Below, piece by piece: positions 43,390 through 51,478 of a stretch of DNA of 64,000 nt. This stretch comes from Polyangiaceae bacterium (GTDB lineage: Bacteria; Myxococcota_A; Polyangia; Polyangiales; Polyangiaceae). Numbering within the stretch: the first letter of the stretch is position 1; each line of letters begins with the position of its first letter. Below the pieces are notes generated by a model, which searched no databases, was not told the origin of the DNA, and worked only from the letters and a program-made list of their open reading frames with translations. Both the position numbers and the translations under genes were made by a program. The stretch is taken from contig JADLFU010000091.1 in NCBI GenBank assembly GCA_020849655.1, forward strand, positions 51,692-115,691. Direction: 5' to 3'.

Positions 43390-45281
43390 GCGCGCCCCGC
43401 CGCCACGTCGACGTCGTGCTCGCGGGCGTGCTCGCGGCGCTGCACCTCATCGCGACGGGCCTCGCGTACCTGAAGATCGATCACGGCGGCGCGGGCGACT
43501 GGGCGCTCGCGTTCGTGCAGGCGCTCGGGAGGGGCGCGCTGTTCCTCGGGGGGTTCCTGCTGCTCGTCGACGGCGCGGCCGGCCGCGCTCGGTGGCTCCG
43601 GCCGCCGCTCGCGGGGCTCGTGTTGTTCTTGTTCGCCTCGGAGATCGTTGATTTCCTGCTGTTCAGCCTGTCGGGGACGCACCTCACGTACGTCGTGCGC
43701 GTGGCGGTGTCCGGCGGGCTGCGCGATCTGGTCGACCTCATCGTCGCGACGCGCGTCTCGACGCTGAACCTCGCGTGGATGTTCGGGCTCGTGCCGCTGC
43801 TGATCGTCGCGGGCGCGGCGCTCTCGCGCGTGACGGCGCGGGCGTCGCGGCGGTTCGACGTGCCGATCTCGCGCCTCGGGTGGCTCGTCGCGCTCGGCGT
43901 CGCCGTCGTGCTCGGCGAGCAGCTCGTCTCGCGCAGCCACAAGGATCGCAAGTTCTACGAGCAGGAGCGCGAGACGTTCGCGTACTACCTGCCGATCATC
44001 CCGCCGCTCTCGAAGGTGCGATACCCGGTCGAGGTCGTCCCCGTGCGCGACGAGCGGCTCGACGAGCCCGCCGTCGCCGAGGCCGCGCGGGCGCCGAGGC
44101 CCGCCGCGGGGCGCCACGTGTTCGTGTTCGTGCTCGAGAGCGTGCGCGAGTCGTTCGTCGACGCGACGACCGCGCCGAACCTCACGCGCTTCGGCGAGGA
44201 GAACCTCAGGTTCCGCGGGCACTCGTCCGCCAACGCCACGGTCAACTCGTGGCACTCCATCTTCCACGGGCAGCACGCGTTCTACTGGTTCCCCTACACG
44301 CGCCGCGCGACCTTCGCCGGCGCCGTCCCGGTGCGGATGCTGAAGGCGCTCGGGTACCGCGTGGCGCTCGTGACGTCGTCCGACCTCGACTACCACCGCT
44401 ACGATCGCTCGATCTTCGGCGACGGCTACGCGCTCGTCGACGTGCGGCGCGACACGTCGAAGACGACGCTGACGAAGCCCGCCGAGGGAGACCGCGAGGC
44501 GCTCTCGATGACGCGCGAGCTCGTCCGCGACATCGCGAGATCTCGAGAGAACACCTTCACGGCCGTCTTCCTCGAGTCGGGGCACCACGACTACTACTGG
44601 CCCGCGGACGAGCCGCCGAGGTTCACGCCGTACCTCGAGAAGTTCGACTACACGCGCGTGCGCTACCCGGACAGCGATCTCGAGCTCGTGCGCAACCGCT
44701 ACCGCAACGCGATCCACTTCCTCGATCGTCACGTCGGGGAGGTGCTCGACGCGATGCGCGCGGAGGGCGTGTACGACGACTCGATCATCGTCTTCGTCGG
44801 CGATCACGGCGAGGAGTTCATGGAGCACGGGCGGCTCGTGCACTCCTCCAACCTGTTCGAGCCGCAGACGACGCCGGTGCTGATGATGCGCCTGCCCGGC
44901 GTCGACCGCGCCGTCGCGCGCGAGGGCATGAGCCACACGCAGATCATGCCGACGGTGCTCGCGCAGCTGGGGCTAGGGCTGCCCGCGGGGCTGTTCGACG
45001 GGCTGCCCGCGGGCGCCCCGGGCGCGGGCGCGCTGCAGCTCGTCTGCAAGGCGCGCATCCCGAGCTACCCGTCGAAGTTCGTGCTCCACGCGGGCGACAA
45101 GAAGCTCTTCTTCGAGCTCGACGCGCTCTCGCCGGAGCGCTCCCGCTGGGTCTACCTGACCGACGTGACCGACGCCGACGACCGCGAGCTGCGGCTGGAG
45201 CCGGGCGCGGAGGACGCGCTCTTCGGGCCCGCGCTGGGGACGCTGCCCTTCCTGCGCATCAAGGGCCCGCTGACGAGGTGA
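43386..45281 (+). CDS. Membrane sulfatase/phosphoglycerol-transferase-like protein
   Basis: The 631-residue protein has five N-terminal hydrophobic helices and a large alkaline-phosphatase-superfamily domain, as in LTA synthase or YejM/EptA-type proteins that transfer phospho-groups to lipids or glycans outside the inner membrane. The metal centre is shown by FVLESVRESFV, NATVNSWHSIFHG (candidate nucleophile Thr or Ser), ESGHHDYYWP and GDHGEEFMEHG. It starts at GTG 43386 inside the hemG stop (GTGA) and is followed 1 bp later by a glycosyltransferase. Together with two GT4 genes this suggests modification of a cell-envelope glycan. Sulfatase activity proper is less likely. Confidence 0.82.
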   Translation: MSAPRRHVDVVLAGVLAALHLIATGLAYLKIDHGGAGDWALAFVQALGRGALFLGGFLLLVDGAAGRARWLRPPLAGLVLFLFASEIVDFLLFSLSGTHLTYVVRVAVSGGLRDLVDLIVATRVSTLNLAWMFGLVPLLIVAGAALSRVTARASRRFDVPISRLGWLVALGVAVVLGEQLVSRSHKDRKFYEQERETFAYYLPIIPPLSKVRYPVEVVPVRDERLDEPAVAEAARAPRPAAGRHVFVFVLESVRESFVDATTAPNLTRFGEENLRFRGHSSANATVNSWHSIFHGQHAFYWFPYTRRATFAGAVPVRMLKALGYRVALVTSSDLDYHRYDRSIFGDGYALVDVRRDTSKTTLTKPAEGDREALSMTRELVRDIARSRENTFTAVFLESGHHDYYWPADEPPRFTPYLEKFDYTRVRYPDSDLELVRNRYRNAIHFLDRHVGEVLDAMRAEGVYDDSIIVFVGDHGEEFMEHGRLVHSSNLFEPQTTPVLMMRLPGVDRAVAREGMSHTQIMPTVLAQLGLGLPAGLFDGLPAGAPGAGALQLVCKARIPSYPSKFVLHAGDKKLFFELDALSPERSRWVYLTDVTDADDRELRLEPGAEDALFGPALGTLPFLRIKGPLTR

Positions 45282-45282
45282 C

Positions 45283-46488
45283 GTGAAGATTGTCGTGTTG
45301 CACCCGAGGCTCGGCGCGACGGGCGGCGCGGAGCTGCTGCTGGTCGCGCAGGCGCACGCCCTCCGGCGCGCCGGGCATGACGTCGAGCTCTCGTGCTTCT
45401 CGTGGGACGAGGAGGCGTGGCGCGCGCGCGTCGACGGGCTGCCGATCCGCTCGCTCGACGAGCCCGCGTGGCTGCGCCCGATCGAGACGGCGTTCGCGCC
45501 GTCGCCGCGCCGTCGCGCGTTCGTCGAGCGCGCGGTCGCCGGGGCCGATCTGGTGATCGCGCACAACGCGCCGGCGAGCGCGCTCGCGGGCGCCGTCGCG
45601 GGCCGTCGCGCTGTCTGGTACTGCCACGAGCCGCCGCGCCTCCTCTACCCGCGCGAGACGCAGACGCGCGCCTTCGCCGCCCGCTCGTGGCGCCCCGGGG
45701 CCGGCGCGCTCGCGCGCGGGATGGCCCTCACCGGCCTGCGCGAGGCCGTCGAGGCGCGCGTCGGCGGCCCGTGGGCGAGGCTGAGGGAGTTCGACCGTCG
45801 CGGCGTCGCGGCGCTCGGCGCCGTCATCGCCAACAGCCGCCTGACCGCTGCGGCCGTGCGCGAGATCTACGGCCGCGCGTGCGACGCCGTCGTTCCGCCG
45901 ATGGTCGATGATCGGGGCGCCCCGTCGCGCCCGAGCGGCGTGTCGCCGGCGCCGCGCGTGCTCTGCCAGTCGCGCCTGGCGCTCGAGAAGAACACCGAGG
46001 GCGCGCTCCTCGGGTTCGCGCGGTTCGCGGCCTGCCGTCCCGGCGCCACGCTGACGATCGTCGGCGACGGCGCCCTCCGCGCGCGGCTCGAGCGGCGGGC
46101 GCGCGGGCTCCACGCGGACGTCAGGTTCGTGGGTCACCTCGACGCGCGGGCGCTCGACCGTGCGCGTGACCAGGCCGAGGTGTTCCTCGCGGTGCCGTTC
46201 GACGAGCCGTTCGGGATGGTGTTCGTCGAGGCGGCGCTCCGGGGGCTGCTCGTCGTCGCGTCCGATCACGGCGGGCCCGCCGAGATCTTCGACGACGGCG
46301 CCATGGCGGAGCTGTGCGATCCCGCGTCCCCGCGGGCGATCGCCGCCGCCCTCGCGCGGCTCACGGCGACGCCGGCCGAGGCGCTCGACGCGCGGCGCCT
46401 CCGCGCGGCCGAGGCGATGCGCGCGCGCTACGTGCCCGCCGTGATCGAGCCGCGCTTCGTCGAGCTCATCGAGGCGCTTGGGCGATGA
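45283..46488 (+). CDS. GT4-type glycosyltransferase
   Basis: A 401-residue GT-B glycosyltransferase. The N-terminal Rossmann half has the GGAELLLVAQAHAL loop, and the middle contains WYCHEPPRLLYPRE. The C-terminal nucleotide-sugar half has ALEKNTEGALLGFARF, TIVGDGALRARLE, FVGHL and the EPFGMVFVEAALRG motif with the catalytic-site Glu pair (EX7E). No signal or membrane helix, so it works on the cytosolic face. Starts at GTG 45283, 1 bp after the sulfatase stop. Donor and acceptor are unknown. Confidence 0.9.
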   Translation: MKIVVLHPRLGATGGAELLLVAQAHALRRAGHDVELSCFSWDEEAWRARVDGLPIRSLDEPAWLRPIETAFAPSPRRRAFVERAVAGADLVIAHNAPASALAGAVAGRRAVWYCHEPPRLLYPRETQTRAFAARSWRPGAGALARGMALTGLREAVEARVGGPWARLREFDRRGVAALGAVIANSRLTAAAVREIYGRACDAVVPPMVDDRGAPSRPSGVSPAPRVLCQSRLALEKNTEGALLGFARFAACRPGATLTIVGDGALRARLERRARGLHADVRFVGHLDARALDRARDQAEVFLAVPFDEPFGMVFVEAALRGLLVVASDHGGPAEIFDDGAMAELCDPASPRAIAAALARLTATPAEALDARRLRAAEAMRARYVPAVIEPRFVELIEALGR

Positions 46489-47609
46489 CGACCGTCGCCA
46501 TCGACGCGCGCTTCTGGCGCGCCGAGCCGAGCGGCATCGGCGCCGTCGTCGCCGCGCAGGTGACGCGCTTGCCGTCGCGCGCGTCGGACCTGGAATTCGT
46601 GCTGATCACGCACCCGTCGCGCCCGACCCCGGTGTGCGCGCCGAACGTCCGCTGCCTCGTCGCGCCCTACGTGCCCGACGGACCGGGCACGATGCTCGCG
46701 CTCGGCGGGTGGCTGCGCGCGCGGGCGACGTGGGACGTGTTCCACGGCGCGTCGTCCGCGCTGCCGCACGACGTGGGCCCGCGCACGGTGGTCACGCTTC
46801 ACGCCGTGATGTGGCTCGACGATCCGGCGCTCGTGCGGCGCGCGGGGCCGTGGGGGCTCGCCGAGACGCTGTTCTACCGGCACGCGATGGGTCGCGCGGC
46901 CCGGCGCGCCTCCGCGCTGGTCGTCCCGAGCGAGGCCACGCGCGAGCGTGCGACGCGCTGGACGGGCGACGGCGCGCGCCGGATCACGGTGACGCCGTGG
47001 GGGCTGCCCGACGCCTTCCGCAGGCCCGCGCCCACAGCGCGCGCTCTCTCGCTGTCTCGCCACGGCGTCACGACGCCGCGCTACGCGCTCGTGGTCGGGA
47101 AATCCGCCGGCTACAAGAACCACGACGGCGCCGTGCGCGCGTTCGCGCGGGCGTTCCGCGGCGATCCGTCGACCTCGCTCGGGCTCGTGCAGCGCGCGGG
47201 CGACGGCGCCGATCGCCTGCGCGCGCTCGCGGCGAGCCTGGGCGTGGGCGACCAGGTGCACGCCGTGCCCGCCGAGAGCGACGAGGAGCTCGCGGCGCTC
47301 TACGCCGGAGCGCACGCCCTGCTCCACCCGTCGGTGTGCGAGGGGTTCGGGTTCCCGCTGCTCGAGGCGATGGCGATGGGGTGCCCCGTGGTCGCGTCCG
47401 ACGCCGCGAGCCTGCCCGAGGTCGGGGGGGACGCGGCCCTCTACGCGGCGCCGGACGACGCGACCACGCTCGCCCGGCACCTGCGCGCGCTGCTCGATCC
47501 CGACGTCCGTCGCCTCCACGTCGAGCGGGGTCGACGGCGCGTCGAGCGGGCGAGCTGGGACGCGTGCGTCGACGCGACGGCGGAGGTCTACCGGCGGCTC
47601 GCCCGCTGA
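46485..47609 (+). CDS. GT4-type glycosyltransferase
   Basis: A second GT-B glycosyltransferase of 374 residues, coupled by ATGA to the preceding one. Motifs are SGIGAVVAAQV in the N-domain, FHGASSALP, and in the C-domain VGKSAGYKNHDGAVRAFARAF (cited in part), LHPSVCEGFGFPLLEAMAMG with the EX7E pair, and CPVVASDAASLPEV. The sequence differs clearly from its upstream neighbour, so it is not a recent duplicate. The two probably add successive sugars. No sugar-synthesis or flippase gene is in view. Confidence 0.9.
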   Translation: MTTVAIDARFWRAEPSGIGAVVAAQVTRLPSRASDLEFVLITHPSRPTPVCAPNVRCLVAPYVPDGPGTMLALGGWLRARATWDVFHGASSALPHDVGPRTVVTLHAVMWLDDPALVRRAGPWGLAETLFYRHAMGRAARRASALVVPSEATRERATRWTGDGARRITVTPWGLPDAFRRPAPTARALSLSRHGVTTPRYALVVGKSAGYKNHDGAVRAFARAFRGDPSTSLGLVQRAGDGADRLRALAASLGVGDQVHAVPAESDEELAALYAGAHALLHPSVCEGFGFPLLEAMAMGCPVVASDAASLPEVGGDAALYAAPDDATTLARHLRALLDPDVRRLHVERGRRRVERASWDACVDATAEVYRRLAR

Positions 47610-47650
47610 CGCCGCGCCGCTGACGCCGCCGAGAGGGCAGGGGAGCGGCG

Positions 47651-48589
47651 CTACATGCCCATCGGGTGCCAGAACGTCTTCGTCTCGAGGAACGGCGTCA
47701 GGCTCGCGAGGCCCGCGAGCCGCTCGTCGCCGAAGTCGATCCCCGCGACCGCGTGCTTCTTCACCCGCTTCACCGTCGCGACCGCGAGCGTCTCCAGCTC
47801 CTTCAGCAGCTCCGCGTCGTCGAGCCAGAGGTCGAGCGCGAGCACCTCCATGTGGCGCGCGAGGTGCGGCGCGACCTCCTTCACCTTCCCCGTGAGCACG
47901 TTGACCACGCCGCCCGGCAGATCGCTGGTCGCGAGGCACTCGCAGAAGGTGACGGCCGTGCGCGGATCGTCCTCGCTCGCGAGCACGACGCACGTGTTGC
48001 CCGAGACGATGACCGGCAGGATCGCCGAGACGAGCCCGAGCAGCGACGGCCGGCGCGGCGCGACGATCGCGACCACCCCCATGGGCTCCGGCACCGAGAA
48101 GTTGAAGTGCGGCCCGGCGACGGGGTTCGAGCTGGCGAGCAGGCTCTGGTACTTGTCGGCCCACCCCGCGAACGAGATCACGCGATCGACGCTCGTCGCC
48201 ACCTCGTCGCGTGCCTCCTGGCGGGCGAGGCCCAGGCCGCGCTCGATCTCGGACGCCAGCTCCGCGCGGCGCGCCTCCATCACCTCGCCGAGACGGTAGA
48301 GGATCTGCCCGCGGTTGTACGCGGTCTTGCCCGCCCACCCGGCGCCCGCGGCGTGCGCGGCCTTCACCGCGTCGCGGCCGTCCTTGCGCGAGGAGAGCGC
48401 GATGTTCTCGACGAGCCCCGGCTCGTCCCCTGCGACGTCCTTCACCTGGAAATACCTCCCGGACTCGCTGCGCACGAACGCGCCGCCGACGTAGTTCTTG
48501 TAAGCCTTCTGCACGCGCGCCCGCGCCGGCGCCGAGGCGCCGTTCACGGGCACGATCGCGGCGTCCGCCGCCTTCTTCTTCGCGCTCAT
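47651..48589 (-). CDS. Half-length aldehyde dehydrogenase-like protein without active site
   Basis: At 312 residues this protein is far shorter than the ~480-500 of the family. It matches the N-terminal NAD-binding half: YKNYVGGAFVRSESGRYF, GQILYRLGEVMEARR, SVPEPMGVVAIVAP and SGNTCVVLASE. The ELGGK Glu motif and the catalytic Cys loop are absent; a different C-terminal tail (VAGIDFGDERLAGL…TKTFWHP) replaces them. It therefore should not oxidise aldehydes. It is coupled by ATGA to the complete enzyme upstream and may be a regulatory subunit. A Lys/Ala-rich N-terminal extension precedes the domain. Confidence 0.82.
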   Translation of the reverse strand: MSAKKKAADAAIVPVNGASAPARARVQKAYKNYVGGAFVRSESGRYFQVKDVAGDEPGLVENIALSSRKDGRDAVKAAHAAGAGWAGKTAYNRGQILYRLGEVMEARRAELASEIERGLGLARQEARDEVATSVDRVISFAGWADKYQSLLASSNPVAGPHFNFSVPEPMGVVAIVAPRRPSLLGLVSAILPVIVSGNTCVVLASEDDPRTAVTFCECLATSDLPGGVVNVLTGKVKEVAPHLARHMEVLALDLWLDDAELLKELETLAVATVKRVKKHAVAGIDFGDERLAGLASLTPFLETKTFWHPMGM

Positions 48590-50109
48590 CCGTCGATCTC
48601 CAGGTACGGGGCCAGCCCCGCGCGACCGCCCTCGCGGCCGAAGCCGCTCTCCTTGTAGCCACCGAACGGCGAGGTCGGGTCGAACTTGTTGTACGTGTTG
48701 CCCCACACGACGCCGGCCTTCAGGCGGCTGGCGAGCCAGAAGAGCTTCGCGCCCTTGTCCGTCCAGATGCCCGCCGAGAGCCCGTAGAAGGTGTTGTTGG
48801 CCTTCTCGATGGCCTCCTCCGGTGTGCGAAATGTCAGGATTGACAGCACCGGCCCGAAGCTCTCCTCGCGGGCGATGCGGTGCGACAGCGTCACGCCCGT
48901 GAAGATCGTGGGCGAGAACCAGAAGCCCTTCTGCGGCAGCGCGCACGGCGTCGAGAACCGCTCCGCGCCCTCCCGCTCGCCGGCCGCGACGAGCTCCTTG
49001 ATCTTGTCGAGCTGCATCCTCGAGTTGATGGCGCCGACGTCGGTGTTCTTGTCGAGCGGGTCGCCGACCCGCAGCGTCATCATCCGGTCGCGCAGCTTCT
49101 TCACGACGAGGTCGTGCACGCTCTCCTCGACCAGCAGGCGCGAGCCCGCGCAGCAGACGTGCCCCTGGTTGAAGAAGATGCCCGAGATGATGCCCTCGAC
49201 GGCCTGATCGAGCGCGGCGTCGGCGAAGACGATGTTCGCGGCCTTGCCGCCGAGCTCGAGCGTGAGGCGCTTGCTCGTGCCCGCGAGCGCCTGCTGGATG
49301 CGCTTGCCGACCGCCGTCGACCCGGTGAACGCGACCTTGTCGACGCCCGGGTGCGACACGAGCGCCGAGCCGGTCGCGCCGGCGCCGGTGACGATGTTCA
49401 CGACGCCCGGGGGCAGATCGATCTCCTCGCAGATCTGCGCGAGCAGCAGCGCCGTCAGCGGCGTCGTCTCGGCGGGCTTCAGCACCACGGTGTTGCCGCA
49501 CGCGAGCGCGGGGGCGATCTTCCACGCGGCCATCAGCAGCGGGAAGTTCCACGGGATGACCTGCCCCGCGACGCCGAGCGGCCGCGCGCCCGCGCCGGGG
49601 AACGCGTACGCGAGCTTGTCGGCCCACCCCGCGTAGTAGAAGAAGTGCGCGGCCGAGATCGGCACGTCGACGTCGCGCGACTCCTTGATGGGCTTGCCGC
49701 CGTCGAGCGACTCGACGACCGCGAGCTCGCGCGACTTCTCCTGGATGCGCCGGGCGATGCGGTAGATGTACTTGCCGCGCTCGCCGGGCTTCATCTTCGA
49801 CCACACGCGCTCGTAGGCGCGGCGCGCGGCCGAGACGGCGCGATCGACGTCCTCGGGCGAGGCCTCCGCGACCTCGGCGAGCTTCTCCTCGGTCGACGGG
49901 CTGATGGTCGGGAAGTACTTCTTCGCGGGCTGCCACCTGCCGTCGACGAACAGATCGTAGCGGCTCTTCAGCTTGACGTGGTCGCGCGCCTCGGGGGCGG
50001 GCGCGTACGTCCACGCGTCACCGAACTCGAGCGCGGGCCCGGCGGGCCTCGCGGCGTCGGGGCGAGGGGTGATCTGGGCCTTCGTGCGGGGCGTCTTTTG
50101 CATCGTCAT
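48586..50109 (-). CDS. NAD(P)-dependent aldehyde dehydrogenase
   Basis: The 507-residue enzyme carries the full ALDH set: QVIPWNFPLLMAAWKIAPALA for cofactor binding, VAFTGSTAVGKRI, the general-base Glu in LELGGKAANIVF, and the nucleophilic Cys in FNQGHVCCAGSR (two adjacent Cys). ESFGPVLSILTF is near the C-terminus. It follows deoC by 3 bp, so it probably oxidises the acetaldehyde that DeoC releases from deoxyribose phosphate. The first 50 residues are an unusual extension rich in Pro/Ala. The half-length homologue is coupled downstream. Confidence 0.92.
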   Translation of the reverse strand: MTMQKTPRTKAQITPRPDAARPAGPALEFGDAWTYAPAPEARDHVKLKSRYDLFVDGRWQPAKKYFPTISPSTEEKLAEVAEASPEDVDRAVSAARRAYERVWSKMKPGERGKYIYRIARRIQEKSRELAVVESLDGGKPIKESRDVDVPISAAHFFYYAGWADKLAYAFPGAGARPLGVAGQVIPWNFPLLMAAWKIAPALACGNTVVLKPAETTPLTALLLAQICEEIDLPPGVVNIVTGAGATGSALVSHPGVDKVAFTGSTAVGKRIQQALAGTSKRLTLELGGKAANIVFADAALDQAVEGIISGIFFNQGHVCCAGSRLLVEESVHDLVVKKLRDRMMTLRVGDPLDKNTDVGAINSRMQLDKIKELVAAGEREGAERFSTPCALPQKGFWFSPTIFTGVTLSHRIAREESFGPVLSILTFRTPEEAIEKANNTFYGLSAGIWTDKGAKLFWLASRLKAGVVWGNTYNKFDPTSPFGGYKESGFGREGGRAGLAPYLEIDG

Positions 50110-50112
50110 CGG

Positions 50113-51054
50113 TCACTCTTTCGAGAAGTAGTCGGCGCCCTGGTAGGCCTGCGTGCGCTCCTTCTCGAGCTGCATCAGGACGTCGTTCAGCAGCGTGCTC
50201 GCGCCGAAGCGGAAGAGCTCGGGCGTGAGCCACGCGTCGCCGAGCGTCTCCTTCACGAGCACGAGGTAGTGGAGCGCCTGCTTCGCCGTGCGGATGCCGC
50301 CCGCGGGCTTCATCCCGATGCGCTTGCCGGTCGCGTAGTAGTGGTCGCGGATCGCCTCGAGCATCACGAGGGTCACGGGCGGCGTCGCGGCGGGCGTCAC
50401 CTTGCCGGTCGACGTCTTGATGAAGTCGGCGCCGGCCGCCATCGCGATGTCGCTCGCGTGGCGCACGACGTCGTAGCTGCCGAGCTCGCCGGTCTCGAGG
50501 ATGACCTTGAGGTGGGCCTGGCCGCACGCCTCCTTCGTCTGGACGATCTCGTCGTACACCTTCGCGTACTCGCCGGAGAGCATCGCGCCGCGATCGATCA
50601 CCATGTCGATCTCGTCGGCGCCGAAGCCCACCGCGCGGCGCACGTCGTCGAGCTTGATCGGGAGCGGGGAGAGCCCGCTCGGAAACGCCGTCGCGACCGA
50701 CGCGACGTGCACGCCGCTGCCGCGGAGGCAGTCGACGGCGACGGGGACCATGTTGGGGTACACGCACACGGCGCCGACGGGGCCGACCGACGCGTCGTGC
50801 TCGAGCGGCCGGAGCGCCTTCGCGCAGAGCGAGCGCACCTTGCCCGGGGTGTCCTTGCCCTCGAGGGTCGTGAGGTCCATCATCCGGACGGCGAGCTTGA
50901 GCCCCGCGACCTTGGTGGCCTTCTTGATGCTGCGCTTGCCGAGGGCGGCGGCGCGCTCCTCGACGTAGATCTGATCGACGGGCGAGGTGCGCGGGGGGAT
51001 GTGAGGCCCCCTGTCCGCGACGCGCCCGGCCGCGCTGGCGACGAGGTTCGACAT
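50113..51054 (-). CDS. deoC: Deoxyribose-phosphate aldolase
   Basis: DeoC cleaves 2-deoxyribose-5-phosphate to acetaldehyde and glyceraldehyde-3-phosphate via a Schiff-base Lys. At 313 residues it is longer than the E. coli protein (about 260), like other longer homologues. Active-site signs are CVYPNMVPVAVD, DEIDMVIDRGAMLSGEY, the Schiff-base Lys in ADFIKTSTGKV, and MKPAGGIRT near the C-terminus. It heads the operon deoC-ALDH-ALDH'. The N-terminal extension of about 45 residues carries no signal peptide. Confidence 0.93.
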   Translation of the reverse strand: MSNLVASAAGRVADRGPHIPPRTSPVDQIYVEERAAALGKRSIKKATKVAGLKLAVRMMDLTTLEGKDTPGKVRSLCAKALRPLEHDASVGPVGAVCVYPNMVPVAVDCLRGSGVHVASVATAFPSGLSPLPIKLDDVRRAVGFGADEIDMVIDRGAMLSGEYAKVYDEIVQTKEACGQAHLKVILETGELGSYDVVRHASDIAMAAGADFIKTSTGKVTPAATPPVTLVMLEAIRDHYYATGKRIGMKPAGGIRTAKQALHYLVLVKETLGDAWLTPELFRFGASTLLNDVLMQLEKERTQAYQGADYFSKE

Positions 51055-51111
51055 GACGCGCGAGCCTACACACGGCCCGCGCGAGCGTCGACGGATTCGC
51101 CGCGCCCGGCG

Positions 51112-51459
51112 TCAGCGCCAGAGGAGCGCGCCGGCGAGGTAGCTCGTGGCGTTCGCCGCCAGGCTGAGCAAGGGCGCGCGCCAGCGGAGCCGGGGCGCGA
51201 CGAGCGCGTAGAGCGCGGCCTCGACCGCCCACGCGAACACCTCCGACGCCGCGAGCGACGCCTGCCCGCGCCACCGCAAGGCCGGGAACACGAACCACAC
51301 CCACGGGTGCGTCGCCAGCTGCGCGAAGCCCGCGGCGGCGAGGGCTCGGCCCGTGGGCGCCCCCGCGCGGCGGAGCGCCCAGGTCACGATGGGCACCTCG
51401 ACGGCGAGCGTCAGCGCGAACGCCGCGGCCCACATCGCCGCGTAGCGCGCCTCCGTCAC
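51112..51459 (-). CDS. Small integral membrane protein, unknown
   Basis: A 115-residue, very hydrophobic protein with four predicted membrane helices (roughly 7-28, 38-60, 70-88, 93-112). It starts at GTG 51459. The motif THPWVWFVFPAL lies in the second helix. I do not recognise the family. It lies 19 bp after the CehA-like gene on the same strand, so it may share that transcript. Confidence 0.6.
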   Translation of the reverse strand: MTEARYAAMWAAAFALTLAVEVPIVTWALRRAGAPTGRALAAAGFAQLATHPWVWFVFPALRWRGQASLAASEVFAWAVEAALYALVAPRLRWRAPLLSLAANATSYLAGALLWR

Positions 51460-51478
51460 GCCGGTCTCGCCCCGCGCG

